Source: an uncultured Bacteroides sp.
Lineage (GTDB): Bacteria > Bacteroidota > Bacteroidia > Bacteroidales > Bacteroidaceae
Reading direction: 5' to 3'
Length of the DNA stretch: 64,000 nucleotides
NCBI RefSeq assembly: GCF_963677945.1
Contig: NZ_OY782578.1
Location: 744,001-808,000 of the forward strand
Shown: piece after piece, positions 47,501-55,754 of the stretch
Numbering within the stretch: position 1 is the first letter of the stretch
Layout of the letters: the number at the start of each line of letters is the position of its first letter
Program-made: the position numbers and the translations under genes
The notes under the pieces: model-generated
The model's database searches: none
What the model saw: the letters and a program-made list of their open reading frames with translations, nothing else
Told to the model about the DNA's origin: nothing

Positions 47501-47904
47501 TGTTTTCTCAGCTGGCTCTTCAACTTGTTAATCAAGGTAAGAAAGATAAAGCTTTGAAATTGCTCGAATACGGAAGTAAGGTTATTCCTACAAAGTCTGT
47601 TCCTCATGATTTCCAAAGTGGATCAATGGAAATGGCTAAAGGCTACTATGCACTTGGACAGAAACAGAAGGCAGAGCAGATTCTTACCGATTTGTTCACC
47701 AAGTCTAGTCAATATGTAAGATGGTACTTGAGTATGAATAATTCACAACTTGCGGCAAGCAATCAGGAGTGCGTTTATAATTTATATATTCTCGACGAAA
47801 CAAATAAATTGCTTAAAGCATATAAATCGTCTTTATTGCCAGATTACTCAAAGAAATTTGAAGCACTTTATGCTTCTTATTCAATGAGAACCGGTGCAAA
47901 ATAG
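44596..47904 (+). CDS. DUF2723 membrane protein (glycosyltransferase-like)
   Basis: The chosen start gives 1102 residues. The first 200 residues carry the DUF2723 pattern (TASFWDCGEFITSSYKLEVGH, PPGAPFF), which resembles the first loop of GT39/PMT-type protein O-mannosyltransferases with acidic residues before a PPG. About twelve transmembrane helices follow up to residue 700. A large soluble region comes next (NGDNDTFPLWY segment), with TPR-like helices at the C-terminus (about 970-1100). It probably transfers lipid-linked sugar to exported proteins, as Bacteroides have general O-glycosylation. That role is inferred. It heads an operon with the next two genes. Confidence 0.87.
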   Translation: MKQYKLVNNLTGWFAFAIAAVVYCLTIEPTASFWDCGEFITSSYKLEVGHPPGAPFFMLTANFFTQFVSDPAMVAKMVNTMSALMSAACIMFLFWTITHLTRKLVLKDGEEPKLSQIITIMGSGLVGALVYTFSDTFWFSAVEGEVYAYSSLFTAVVFWLILKWEDVADEPHSDRWIVLIAYLTGLSIGVHLLNLLCIPAIVLVYYFKKHPNANAKGSLLALVGSMVLIGIVLYGIVPGFVKVGGWFELLFVNDFGLPFNTGLIIYIIILLAAIFWGIYESYVEKSDKKMKLSFLLTVALLGIPFYGHGTSSVVIGAIVLAVLAIYLFAEFINKKYQISARTLNTSLLCIMMIMVGYSSYALIVIRSTANTPMDQNSPEDIFTLGSYLGREQYGSRPLFYGPAYSSKVKLEEKDGYCSPVVEEGAPIYVRKEKASANEKDQYITAGNQQDYVYAQNMLFPRMYSSAHEAQYKNWMNIEGYDVPYDQCGEMVTVNMPTQLDNIKFFFSYQMNFMYWRYFMWNFAGRQNDIQGSGEIEHGNWITGIPFIDNALVGDQSLLPDDLANNRGHNVYYCLPLLLGIIGILFQAYRGQKGIQGFWAVFFLFFMTGIAIVVYLNQTPSQPRERDYAYAGSFYAYAIWIGMGVAGLVRLLNKKLGETPSAVIASVACLIVPIQMAGQTWDDHDRSDRYACRDIGQNYLNSCQTKGNPIIFTNGDNDTFPLWYNQETEGFRTDVRVCNLSYLQTDWYIDQMKRPAYNSPSVPITWNRLEYVTGVNEYIQVRPEVKETILALYKSNPAEAKKNFGDNPFELKNILKHWVRSDKEEFKIIPTDSIVIKLDKEAIKRSGMMIPDSLNGVIPDYMTLSLKGKRGISKSELMMLEMIAECNWERPVYMAISVGSENHLCFSDNFCQEGLAYRITPFNTAKLGARMDSEKMYNNIMNKFKWGGMDNPKVYLDENVLRMCYSHRRLFSQLALQLVNQGKKDKALKLLEYGSKVIPTKSVPHDFQSGSMEMAKGYYALGQKQKAEQILTDLFTKSSQYVRWYLSMNNSQLAASNQECVYNLYILDETNKLLKAYKSSLLPDYSKKFEALYASYSMRTGAK

Positions 47905-47918
47905 TGGAATAAAAAAAG

Positions 47919-48527
47919 ATGTTTATTGAACAACCCCCAAAGTTAATAAGGGCTCTTTATCCGGGGGCTATTTGGAGAATGGATCCGAAAGAGAAAGCTG
48001 TTTATCTCACTTTCGATGATGGACCCATTCCCGAAATAACTCCCTGGGTATTGGATTTATTAGATAAATACGGGATTAAAGCTACTTTCTTTCTGGTAGG
48101 AGATAATGTGCGCAAGCACCCTGAAGAGTTTAAAATGATTATTGAACGTGGTCATCGTGTGGGTAATCATACATTTAACCATATCAGGGGATTTGAGTAT
48201 CTCACGAAGAATTATTTGGCCAATACCGATAAGGCAAACGAGATGATTAAATCAGATCTTTTTCGCCCGCCGCATGGTCACATGAGAGCTCACCAGTATT
48301 ATGTTCTCAGGAAGAAGTATAAGATTGTGATGTGGGACTTGGTTACTCGTGATTATAGTAATAAACTAAATGGCGAGCAGGTTTTCGAAAAGGTGAAGCA
48401 TTATGTGCGTAATGGTTCCATTATAACCTTTCACGATTCGCTGAAGTCCGAAGAAAACATGAAGTATGCTTTACCTCGTTCTATAGAATGGTTACTTGAG
48501 CAAGGCTATCAGTTTAAGTTATTATAA
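47919..48527 (+). CDS. Polysaccharide deacetylase (NodB-type)
   Basis: This 202-residue carbohydrate esterase 4 protein has motif 1 TFDDGP (catalytic Asp and metal Asp), motif 2 HRVGNHTFNH (metal His residues) and motif 3 FRPPHGH, with WDLVTRDYS and ITFHDS completing the site. No signal peptide is seen, so it may act in the cytosol or on lipid-linked sugars. It lies 14 nt after the DUF2723 gene and its stop overlaps the queG start. The substrate is unknown. Confidence 0.92.
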   Translation: MFIEQPPKLIRALYPGAIWRMDPKEKAVYLTFDDGPIPEITPWVLDLLDKYGIKATFFLVGDNVRKHPEEFKMIIERGHRVGNHTFNHIRGFEYLTKNYLANTDKANEMIKSDLFRPPHGHMRAHQYYVLRKKYKIVMWDLVTRDYSNKLNGEQVFEKVKHYVRNGSIITFHDSLKSEENMKYALPRSIEWLLEQGYQFKLL

Positions 48528-49453
48528 TGAATAAAGAACTACTTTCTCAACAAATAAAAGCCGAAGCTTTACGCCTCGGCTTTTCTGCTTGTGGTATTGC
48601 TCGTGCAGATATCGTAGGAGAGAGTATGGCTTATTTGGAACAATGGCTTACAGATGGCAATCAGGCGGGAATGGATTACATGAACAATAACTTTGATAAA
48701 CGATGTGATCCGCGTTTGCTGGTGGAAGGAACTAAAAGCATTATCTCTGTTGCGCTAAACTATTACCCTTCGCGCAAACTGAGAGAAGAACAACTGCAGT
48801 TTGCTTATTATGCCTATGGAAAAGATTACCATGAGGTAATGAAAGCCAAACTTACAGAACTGTTTAACTTCATTAATGAACACTTGACACCGGTCAACGG
48901 GAGAGTTTTCTGCGATACAGCACCCGTTCTTGATCGTTACTGGGCACAAAAAGCCGGTCTTGGATGGATTGGAAAGAACACTCAGCTGATTATTCCTAGT
49001 GCGGGTTCCTATTTCTTTCTGGGTGAAATCTTTCTGGATATTGAACTTGATTATGATTCCCCAATACAGAGCAAATGCGGTAATTGCACCCGCTGTCTGG
49101 ATGCATGTCCTGTGAAGGCTTTAGAAAGGCCATTTATCCTTAACTCTAATCGCTGCTTATCTTACCTGACTATTGAACATAAAGGCGAAATAGAGCCCGG
49201 AATGGCTCCCCAAATGGGCAATCATTTGTATGGTTGTGATGATTGCCAGAAATGCTGTCCCTGGAATCGGTTTGCTTCTCCTCATCAGATTGCAGATTTT
49301 GAACCTTCTGAGGTGCTTCTTTCTATGGAGGAAGATGATTGGAAGGCTTTGACTGTAGAGCAATATCGTGTTTTATTCAAAGGATCTGCCGTAAAACGTG
49401 CAAAGTATGACGGCCTTATGCGCAATCTGAAGGCTATTTTGCCGGATGAATGA
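48527..49453 (+). CDS. queG: Epoxyqueuosine reductase
   Basis: This 308-residue cobalamin and 4Fe-4S enzyme carries out the last step of queuosine synthesis on tRNA. The N-terminal part includes AEALRLGFSACGIARAD and the cobalamin region DTAPVLDRYWAQKAGLGWIGKN. Two ferredoxin-type clusters lie in CGNCTRCLDACPVKAL and CDDCQKCCPWN. It is somewhat shorter than proteobacterial QueG because it lacks the C-terminal HEAT-like extension. It overlaps the deacetylase gene by 1 nt. Confidence 0.95.
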   Translation: MNKELLSQQIKAEALRLGFSACGIARADIVGESMAYLEQWLTDGNQAGMDYMNNNFDKRCDPRLLVEGTKSIISVALNYYPSRKLREEQLQFAYYAYGKDYHEVMKAKLTELFNFINEHLTPVNGRVFCDTAPVLDRYWAQKAGLGWIGKNTQLIIPSAGSYFFLGEIFLDIELDYDSPIQSKCGNCTRCLDACPVKALERPFILNSNRCLSYLTIEHKGEIEPGMAPQMGNHLYGCDDCQKCCPWNRFASPHQIADFEPSEVLLSMEEDDWKALTVEQYRVLFKGSAVKRAKYDGLMRNLKAILPDE

Positions 49454-49596
49454 TTGTTTTGCTTTTCTGGTTTCACCTTAAAATATCCCGTTTATATCTG
49501 ATAGTTTCTCAATCGCATTCTTTCCAAATCAGTTTCTCACTAGTCTAATTTATTAAACAATAACGGGATCTTTATAAATTACCGGTGTAATCTTTT

Positions 49597-49684
49597 TAGC
49601 GACCTGCCCAGCTCGTGAAAGTGACCTGCACAACTCGTTTTAACAGCCTGCGCAACTCGCAGAATCAACCTGCGCAGGTCGCTG
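49597..49684. repeat. Four-box palindromic element, variant (TGCSCA/TGCACA cores, 22-bp period)
   Basis: Hexamers TGCCCA (49605), TGCACA (49627), TGCGCA (49649) and TGCGCA (49671) are exactly 22 bp apart. Each is preceded by a CC and followed by a TCG-type arm (e.g. GACC-core-GCTCG). The outermost arms are perfect inverted repeats (AGCGACCTG at the left, CAGGTCGCT at the right). The sequence is unrelated to the TGTACA copies but the geometry is identical. It is GC-rich against an AT-rich background. Confidence 0.85.
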
Positions 49685-49725
49685 AAAAGTGCTCAGGAGA
49701 TATTTGAAATAATCCGGCCGGAAAA

Positions 49726-49756
49726 TAAAAAAACTGCCCTGAGTATTCAGAACAGT
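49726..49756 (-). terminator. Terminator of the kduI-kduD-DUF4861 operon
   Basis: On the minus strand ACTGTTCTGA pairs with TCAGGGCAGT (two wobbles) across a 4-nt loop and is followed by seven T. Confidence 0.7.
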
Positions 49757-49783
49757 CTTCCTGTATTATAAATCAGTATGCTT

Positions 49784-51010
49784 TTATTTAACTGTTACAG
49801 TTAGCGGAGAGCGTACTTTTTGTGCAAATTCATCTACGTACTTAAACCAGTCGGCCGATGAGTTGAAACCCCATTTGCTCCATCCTGCACCGAAGTAGTA
49901 CATGAATTCAGAGCCCGGTTCATAGTCGCTGATTGCAGTTACATGTCCTTCTGCTCCATCTTTAATTTTAGAAGCTTCTGCTCCTTTAAAAGGCATAAAC
50001 TTAGCTTCCTTTACATTAGCTGGGAAAACAGCACCTACATAAATTTGTCCGTTAACCGGGTCTTTAGGGTCTGCGTAAGCAATATAACCTTTTTGAGCAG
50101 ACATTTTATAATCATTGCTTCCGGTGTGAACTACAATACCGCTAGCCAAAGGCATAACTGCATTGACTTTACTGAAAGTAAGATTTACCTTGTTTAGTTG
50201 TGAGCCGGCATCAAGAGAGATAATACGTGTTTCGATAACTGAATTTCCTTTGATGTTAAGCGGATTATAAACCAACTTTACAGTAAAACGTAGCGGTCCG
50301 TTATCCAGAACTTCCTGTGTTTTGTAGCAATAAGGATACACCATTTCACCATCTACAAGGAAAGCAGAAGTTCCTGCTCCAAGTGTAGGGCCAACTTTAT
50401 AATAATCCAGTCCGTTTCCATGATCAAAGTGATAAGAAGTTCTCTCTCTTAATGCCTTTGAAGCTGCAGGGTCTGTTACTGCCAACCTTTTTATTTCGGC
50501 ATTAGTGCTATCGTTAAGCTCCATAGCATATCTGTTTTCAACAACAAGGTCGTTTGTTCTTTTTACCCAAATGTCATATCCAAAAGCTTTCTCGCCGGTT
50601 GCCTGAAGAGCCGGACCATAAGTACGGAATGCAATACGGTCGTTTTCCCACGCTACATCATCTACACGTTCCGGAAATTGTTTTCCGAAAGTAAGCGTAT
50701 TGAATGTTTCCGGCACTCCGGTCTTTATCGTATATACTTCAGAAGATTTAGCCTTAACGGTTGAAGGAAAAATCAGCTTTGCGTCATAAGTAATCTGATA
50801 AGGAACCTGCTGATCATTCTTATCCAGAACTATAACCTGAGCTGTATCTGCAAGATGTAACTTAGTGCTGATTTCGGCCATTGAAACCTCTACCATTTCT
50901 TTATTTCTATCAAGCGAAGAAACATTAGTTACCTTTACATTAATATTCTTGCTGCTTGAGCAAGAAGCAGCTGCAAATGCTGCAAATAATAAAAAGATTG
51001 TCTTTTTCAT
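49784..51010 (-). CDS. DUF4861-domain lipoprotein
   Basis: This 408-residue exported lipoprotein has lipobox AASC (Cys about residue 17). The mature part matches the DUF4861 layout, with ENDRIAFRTYGPALQATGEKAFGYDIWVKR in the first half (conserved region, quoted in part) and YFGAGWSKWGFNS near the end. DUF4861 proteins occur with uronic-acid and pectin or glycosaminoglycan degradation genes. Here it is the third gene after kduI and kduD, with an 82-nt gap to kduD. A sugar-binding or lyase-like surface role is possible but unproven. Confidence 0.8.
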   Translation of the reverse strand: MKKTIFLLFAAFAAASCSSSKNINVKVTNVSSLDRNKEMVEVSMAEISTKLHLADTAQVIVLDKNDQQVPYQITYDAKLIFPSTVKAKSSEVYTIKTGVPETFNTLTFGKQFPERVDDVAWENDRIAFRTYGPALQATGEKAFGYDIWVKRTNDLVVENRYAMELNDSTNAEIKRLAVTDPAASKALRERTSYHFDHGNGLDYYKVGPTLGAGTSAFLVDGEMVYPYCYKTQEVLDNGPLRFTVKLVYNPLNIKGNSVIETRIISLDAGSQLNKVNLTFSKVNAVMPLASGIVVHTGSNDYKMSAQKGYIAYADPKDPVNGQIYVGAVFPANVKEAKFMPFKGAEASKIKDGAEGHVTAISDYEPGSEFMYYFGAGWSKWGFNSSADWFKYVDEFAQKVRSPLTVTVK

Positions 51011-51092
51011 TATGATTGCTTATGCTATAAAACGAACGTGCCGATGAATCTCTTTTCAGAGGTACACCGGCACATTGGTATTATACTGTTAA

Positions 51093-51887
51093 TTATTGAG
51101 GTTGTTTACCAATATAAGCCAGAATACCACCATCTACATAAAGAACATGTCCGTTTACGAAGTCAGAAGCATCAGAAGCCAAGAATACAGCTGGACCTTC
51201 CAAATCTTCAGGAGTTCCCCAACGTGCAGCAGGAGTTTTAGCAATAATGAAAGAGTCGAAAGGATGACGAGAACCGTCAGCTTGCTTTTCTCTTAATGGA
51301 GCTGTTTGTGGAGTTGCGATATAACCTGGGCCGATACCATTACATTGAATGTTGAATTCACCATATTCAGAAGCAATGTTACGAGTTAACATCTTCAAAC
51401 CACCCTTAGCAGCTGCATATGCAGATACTGTTTCGCGGCCAAGTTCACTCATCATAGAGCAGATGTTGATAATTTTACCGTGACCTTTTTTGATCATTGA
51501 AGGAATAACTGCCTTTGATACGATGAAAGGAGCATTCAAATCCACATCAATTACCTGACGGAAGTCTTTAGCACTCATCTCAATCATTGGAATACGTTTG
51601 ATGATACCTGCGTTGTTAACCAGGATATCAATAACACCAACTTCTTTTTCAATCTGAGCTACCATAGCGTTTACGCCATCTTCGTCAGTAACATCACATA
51701 CATAACCGTGAGCTTTGATACCTTCTGCAGCGTAAGCGGCAATACCTTTATCAACCAATTCTTGTTTGATATCGTTGAATACAATTGTTGCTCCTGCTTT
51801 TGCGTAAGCTGTAGCAATAGCGAAACCAATTCCGTAAGAAGCACCTGTTACAAGTGCAATTTTACCTTCTAATGAAAAATTTGCCAT
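51093..51887 (-). CDS. kduD: 2-deoxy-D-gluconate 3-dehydrogenase type SDR (KduD-like)
   Basis: This 264-residue short-chain dehydrogenase has the NAD(P) motif TGASYGIGFAIA, the LVNNAGI segment, Ser in INICSMMS, and the active YAAAKGG. The long insertion around GYIATPQTAPLREKQADGSRHPFD is shared with gluconate 5-dehydrogenase and KduD enzymes. Its place 30 nt after kduI indicates KduD: interconversion of the hexodiulosonate from KduI with 2-keto-3-deoxygluconate. The alternative annotation gluconate 5-dehydrogenase cannot be fully excluded by sequence. Confidence 0.9.
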   Translation of the reverse strand: MANFSLEGKIALVTGASYGIGFAIATAYAKAGATIVFNDIKQELVDKGIAAYAAEGIKAHGYVCDVTDEDGVNAMVAQIEKEVGVIDILVNNAGIIKRIPMIEMSAKDFRQVIDVDLNAPFIVSKAVIPSMIKKGHGKIINICSMMSELGRETVSAYAAAKGGLKMLTRNIASEYGEFNIQCNGIGPGYIATPQTAPLREKQADGSRHPFDSFIIAKTPAARWGTPEDLEGPAVFLASDASDFVNGHVLYVDGGILAYIGKQPQ

Positions 51888-51917
51888 TGATTTATATGAT
51901 TTTATGTTTTTGAGTAA

Positions 51918-52760
51918 TTATTTCAAATCTGTGATTGCTGAGAAATCCTGATCACCATAATCTAAATTCTCACCTCCCATACCCCAGATAAATGTGTAGT
52001 TGTGTGTTGCGGCGGCAGAGTGAATTGACCATTCTGGAGAAAGAACAGCTTGATCGCCCTTCATCCAGATGTGACGAGTTTCGTCTACTTCACCCATAAA
52101 GTGGCATACAGCCTGATCTTCTGGTACTTCAAAATAGAAGTAAGCTTCCATACGGCGAGAGTGAACGTGAGCTGGCATTGTGTTCCATACGCTTCCTGGA
52201 GCAAGCTCAGTCATACCCATCTGAATCTGACAAGTAGGTAATACCTGATTTACAATCATTTTATTGATATTACGGTGATTTGATCCTTCTAGAGATCCCA
52301 TTTCTGCAACTACGGCATCTCCCTTAGTAACTTTCTTATCAGGATAGTTTCTGTGAGCTGTCAATGAGTTGAAGTAGAATTTAGCAGGATTCTTTTCGTC
52401 TTTACTTTCGAAAGTAACTTCACGGTCGCCCGATCCTAAGTAAAGAGCTTCTTTGAAATCTAATTCAAACTGAGCATCACCTACTTTTACAATACCAGGG
52501 CCTCCTACATTGTACATACCAATTTCGCGGTTGCGAAGGAAAATTGGTTGCTTCAATGGATCAATAGCTTCTAGTTTTAAAACTTCACCAACAGGCATTG
52601 CACCACCAACAACCATGCGGTCGTACATTGAATATACCATATTTACTTCATTTGCAGTAAATACTTTTTCGATCAGAAAATCTCTGCGAATTCTTTTTGT
52701 GTCATAGCTCTTTGCATCTTCTGGATGCGCAGCATAACGAATCTCATAATTTGTCTTCAT
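51918..52760 (-). CDS. kduI: 5-dehydro-4-deoxy-D-glucuronate isomerase
   Basis: This 280-residue cupin-type isomerase acts on unsaturated uronate released from pectin or glycosaminoglycans. It opens NYEIRYAAHPEDAKSYDT, carries NRNIN-like and GMTELAPGSVWNTMPAHVHSRRMEAYFYF with the zinc His and Glu ligands, and ends SPEWSIHSAAATHNYTFIWGMGGEN. Length and pattern are canonical. It is first in the operon, with a TAACTTTG promoter box about 43 nt upstream. KDG kinase and aldolase are not in the window. Confidence 0.96.
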   Translation of the reverse strand: MKTNYEIRYAAHPEDAKSYDTKRIRRDFLIEKVFTANEVNMVYSMYDRMVVGGAMPVGEVLKLEAIDPLKQPIFLRNREIGMYNVGGPGIVKVGDAQFELDFKEALYLGSGDREVTFESKDEKNPAKFYFNSLTAHRNYPDKKVTKGDAVVAEMGSLEGSNHRNINKMIVNQVLPTCQIQMGMTELAPGSVWNTMPAHVHSRRMEAYFYFEVPEDQAVCHFMGEVDETRHIWMKGDQAVLSPEWSIHSAAATHNYTFIWGMGGENLDYGDQDFSAITDLK

Positions 52761-52802
52761 CTTTTATATGGATTTTAGTAGTTTATATAATTGGCTACAT
52801 TG

Positions 52803-52810
52803 CAAAGTTA
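52803..52810 (-). promoter_or_regulatory. -7 box for kduI-kduD-DUF4861
   Basis: TAACTTTG followed by C on the minus strand, 42 nt upstream of the kduI ATG. Confidence 0.5.
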
Positions 52811-52941
52811 CTAAAATGATTATTTTTTATGTGGTAAAATTGATCCAATTATATGTCATTTTTGTTCCATTTCATGTAAATATTGCTTTTGACTGATAAT
52901 TAGATACGTTTGAATAGATTATTCTACCTAATGGAGGGAAT

Positions 52942-52977
52942 AAAAAAAAGTCTCAATTATCATTTGATAATTAAGAC
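52942..52977 (-). terminator. Terminator of tRNA-Gln
   Basis: On the minus strand GTCTTAATTATC pairs with GATAATTGAGAC over a 4-nt loop and is followed by eight T, about 10 nt after the tRNA 3' end. Confidence 0.8.
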
Positions 52978-52986
52978 CTTTTTCTG

Positions 52987-53057
52987 TTGTCTCACAAAGA
53001 TTCGAACTTTGTCTGACAGAACCAAAAACTGTAGTGCTACCATTACACCATGAGACA
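52987..53057 (-). tRNA. tRNA-Gln (anticodon TTG)
   Basis: The minus strand folds as a standard cloverleaf: acceptor TGTCTCA/TGAGACA, a 4-bp D stem, anticodon stem ACAGT/TCTGT, T stem CAAAG/CTTTG with loop TTCGAAT. The anticodon TTG is at 53023-53025. The U1-A72 first pair and the U31-U39 mismatch are both known features of bacterial tRNA-Gln. CCA is not encoded. It has its own -7 box upstream and a hairpin terminator downstream. Confidence 0.96.
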
Positions 53058-53086
53058 AACTTAATAGCTTTCCTTAAAAAGCGATG

Positions 53087-53094
53087 CAAAGATA
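53087..53094 (-). promoter_or_regulatory. -7 box for tRNA-Gln
   Basis: TATCTTTG followed by C on the minus strand lies 30 nt upstream of the tRNA 5' end. Confidence 0.55.
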
Positions 53095-53134
53095 GCTGAA
53101 AAGGCTGTATCTTCCAAACTTTTTAAGATATTTT

Positions 53135-54427
53135 TTATTTTGCGATAACCAGGTAATAGTTCTTTTTTCCTTTTTGAACTAGTAAGTACTTGTTATCCAA
53201 TAGATTTTCCGTATTGATTACTTCATCAAAGGCTGCAAGCTTTTCTTTGTTCAATGAAACTCCACCACCTTGAACCAGTTTACGCATTTCGCCTTTTGAT
53301 GGAAATACTGCAGCGTTCTCAGTAAATAAGTCTACGGCTTTTATTCCTTGAGAAAGCAGATCTTTAGATACTTCAAATTGAGGAACACCTTCAAATACTG
53401 CAAGAAGAGTGTCTTCATCCAGTTTCTTTAAAGCGTCAGATGTTGCATTACCAAACAATATGTTTGAAGCATCAACAGCTGCATTGTAATCTTCTTCGGA
53501 GTGAACCATAATAGTTACCTCTTTTGCCAAACGCTTTTGAAGTGTACGCAAATGAGGAGCTGCTGAGTGCTCTGCAATTAATGAATCAATCTCTTCTTTT
53601 TCCAAAGATGTGAATATCCTGATGTATTTTGCAGCGTCGTCATCACTTACATTCAACCAAAATTGATAGAATTTGTAAGGAGAAGTATATTTTGCATCCA
53701 ACCAAACGTTACCTGATTCGGTCTTTCCAAACTTACCGCCATCTGCTTTAGTGATTAATGGACAAGTCAAAGCATAAGCTTCTCCTCCTACCTTGCGGCG
53801 AATTAATTCTGTTCCGGTAGTAATATTACCCCATTGATCAGAACCGCCCATTTGTAGTCTGCATCCTTTGGCTTCGTAAAGGTGAAGGAAGTCATATCCT
53901 TGCAATAGCTGATAAGTGAATTCTGTGAAAGACATTCCGGCACTTGATTCACTGCTAAGTCTCTTCTTTACAGAATCTTTAGACATCATATAGTTTACTG
54001 TGATGTGCTTTCCAATTTCTCTTGCAAAATCAAGGAAAGAAAAGTTTTTCATCCAGTCGTAATTGTTCACTAGTTCGGCGGCATTAGATGCAGCTGAATC
54101 GAAATCAAGGAATTTAGCCAATTGTTTTTTGATGCATTCCTGATTATGGCGCAAAGTTTCTTCGTTAAGTAGATTTCTTTCTGCAGATTTTCCGGAAGGG
54201 TCACCGATCATACCTGTGGCACCACCTATCAAAGCTAATGGTTTGTGTCCGCAACGTTGGAAGTGACGCAGCATCATTATACCACACAGGTGGCCAATGT
54301 GTAATGAATCAGCAGTTGGATCAATACCTAAATAAGCAGTAACTTGTTCCTTTGCTAATAACTCTTCTGTGCCGGGCATCATATCGTGCACCATTCCACG
54401 CCATTTTAATTCTTCTACAAAATTCAT
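53135..54427 (-). CDS. tyrS: Tyrosyl-tRNA synthetase
   Basis: This 430-residue class Ic synthetase has the HIGH-type motif in [10 protein letters not shown], tyrosine-pocket residues around [12 protein letters not shown] and MGGSDQWGN, and the KMSKS equivalent [11 protein letters not shown]-terminal S4-like domain (about 360-430, [16 protein letters not shown]) binds tRNA. It charges tRNA-Tyr in the cytosol. A near-consensus promoter lies just upstream (54460-54491). Confidence 0.97.
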   Translation of the reverse strand: MNFVEELKWRGMVHDMMPGTEELLAKEQVTAYLGIDPTADSLHIGHLCGIMMLRHFQRCGHKPLALIGGATGMIGDPSGKSAERNLLNEETLRHNQECIKKQLAKFLDFDSAASNAAELVNNYDWMKNFSFLDFAREIGKHITVNYMMSKDSVKKRLSSESSAGMSFTEFTYQLLQGYDFLHLYEAKGCRLQMGGSDQWGNITTGTELIRRKVGGEAYALTCPLITKADGGKFGKTESGNVWLDAKYTSPYKFYQFWLNVSDDDAAKYIRIFTSLEKEEIDSLIAEHSAAPHLRTLQKRLAKEVTIMVHSEEDYNAAVDASNILFGNATSDALKKLDEDTLLAVFEGVPQFEVSKDLLSQGIKAVDLFTENAAVFPSKGEMRKLVQGGGVSLNKEKLAAFDEVINTENLLDNKYLLVQKGKKNYYLVIAK

Positions 54428-54459
54428 CGAATGATTCTTTTATTTATTGTTTATGATTA

Positions 54460-54491
54460 CAAAAGTACGACTCTTTATTTGAACAAGCAAA
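54460..54491 (-). promoter_or_regulatory. tyrS promoter
   Basis: On the minus strand TTTG (54488-54491), a 20-bp spacer and TACTTTTG (54460-54467) match the Bacteroidetes -33/-7 arrangement, between tatD and tyrS. Confidence 0.65.
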
Positions 54492-54493
54492 AC

Positions 54494-55126
54494 TTATTGA
54501 TTAAAAAAGAGTCGGGAGATGTTTTGCTGAATCTGGGTAATTAATTGTTCAACAGGAACTGAGAGGCTTTTGGCTGCTGCTTCAAAGATTTCAGTAATTG
54601 TCTTGATGCTTTCGTCTGTCTCTAAAAGGAGATGGTCTAGAGGAATACCGGTCATTGCACTTTCCTGATATTTTTCTCCAAACGAAAGATAGATGTCATG
54701 TGCAATTAATTGTTCTGCCAGCTCTTTTTTGCCTCTGAATCCGTGAAATATCCAGGGAGATTTGGGATTGTATTTCTTTTTTAGTTGTATAATCTCATTT
54801 GATGTCTTTACCGAATGAATAATAAGTGGCTTCCCTAGTTCCTCTGATAGTTTTATTTGCCACCCGAATACCTCTTCCTGAAAAGATAATTCTACAGGAA
54901 TCATTTTGTCTAGTCCGGCTTCGCCAATAGCTATAATTTGTTGATGAGAGCTAATCTCTTTCAGATATTCAAATTCGCCTTTAACCCCAGCATTAATATT
55001 CCAGGGATGAATGCCTACAGAGTAATACCCTCCTTCGAGCGGTGAAAAAGCAGAAGGCATGCAACTGTATATATGCTGTGAAGGATTGCTTTTACAAGAA
55101 TGGGTGTGTATATCTAAAATGTCCAT
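54494..55126 (-). CDS. tatD: TatD-family metal-dependent hydrolase
   Basis: ATG at 55126 is chosen (210 residues, MDILDIHTHS) because it places the family's first metal motif at the N-terminus and avoids a 34-nt overlap with yidD that the ATG at 55168 would give. DIHTHS, GEAGLDK, IHSVKTSNEI, the FHGFRG segment and LLLETDE supply the metal ligands of the TIM barrel. TatD enzymes have 3'-5' exonuclease or D-aminoacyl-tRNA related activity. This one is shorter than E. coli TatD. It follows yidD by 8 nt. Confidence 0.88.
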   Translation of the reverse strand: MDILDIHTHSCKSNPSQHIYSCMPSAFSPLEGGYYSVGIHPWNINAGVKGEFEYLKEISSHQQIIAIGEAGLDKMIPVELSFQEEVFGWQIKLSEELGKPLIIHSVKTSNEIIQLKKKYNPKSPWIFHGFRGKKELAEQLIAHDIYLSFGEKYQESAMTGIPLDHLLLETDESIKTITEIFEAAAKSLSVPVEQLITQIQQNISRLFFNQ

Positions 55127-55134
55127 AGATAAGA

Positions 55135-55356
55135 TTACGGAACCGGGTCGAAGCCGGAGCCGCCCCATGGATGGCAGCGCAAAATTCTTCTGATAGCTAG
55201 ATATAATCCTTTAAAAGGCCCATGTTTCTTTATAGCTTCTATGGCATATTGCGAACATGTAGGTATAAATCGGCAAGAGGCAGGAGTCATTGGAGAAATG
55301 CATGCCCTGTAGAAATAGATAGGTAGTAAAAGAATATACGAAAGTATTTTTTTCAT
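55135..55356 (-). CDS. yidD: Membrane protein insertion efficiency factor YidD
   Basis: This 73-residue protein has the UPF0161 pattern: [30 protein letters not shown] followed by [21 protein letters not shown], with three conserved cysteines. It lies on the inner side of the membrane and helps YidC-dependent insertion. Its start overlaps the rnpA stop by 4 nt, which is the usual rnpA-yidD linkage. Confidence 0.95.
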   Translation of the reverse strand: MKKILSYILLLPIYFYRACISPMTPASCRFIPTCSQYAIEAIKKHGPFKGLYLAIRRILRCHPWGGSGFDPVP

Positions 55357-55745
55357 TGTATCTTTTCTATAATCCTGTTTAGAATCTTTTTTATTGTTTC
55401 CTCAATTGCTTCTGTTGATTGTATTTCATTGCTCAAGTAGATAAAGGCGATGGCTAATCCATACTCTTTCTCTTGTAAAACATTCAATAGCTCGTGTTTG
55501 TTTTTTCTGTACCCTTCTCTTATCTGGCGTTTTACTTTGTTTCTTTTTACAGCACGCTTGAATCTTTTCTTTGGAACGCTTATAAGTATGGAAGATAAAA
55601 CGTACTCTTTCTTTTCCACAGGCATATATACAACTCGTAAGGGATATGCAGAGAATGATTTATTATTCCCCGAAAACAATTCATCAATTGTATTTTTGCT
55701 GTTTAATCGTTCAGCTTTATTTAGTCCGTTACTTTGTATGTCCAT
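55353..55745 (-). CDS. rnpA: Ribonuclease P protein component
   Basis: The ATG at 55745 gives 130 residues. A longer TTG start at 55781 is rejected because it would lie inside the hairpin at 55762-55812. The family signature is visible as a basic helix [20 protein letters not shown], which contacts RNase P RNA, after the early [13 protein letters not shown] segment. It trims tRNA 5' leaders together with the rnpB RNA. It leads rnpA-yidD-tatD. rpmH, the neighbour in many bacteria, is not present here. Confidence 0.93.
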   Translation of the reverse strand: MDIQSNGLNKAERLNSKNTIDELFSGNNKSFSAYPLRVVYMPVEKKEYVLSSILISVPKKRFKRAVKRNKVKRQIREGYRKNKHELLNVLQEKEYGLAIAFIYLSNEIQSTEAIEETIKKILNRIIEKIQ

Positions 55746-55754
55746 GTTGCTATA

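Larger units (their letters stand above)
49454..49783. other. Intergenic region between convergent queG and DUF4861 genes
   Basis: This 330-bp gap contains a four-box repeat (49597-49684) and the minus-strand terminator of the DUF4861 gene (49726-49756). The first 140 bp show nothing supportable. Confidence 0.7.

Noticed and set aside
52987-53057. tRNA-Gln as an integration site
   Set aside because: No duplicated tRNA end, integrase or foreign block was found beside it; flanks are kduI and tyrS.
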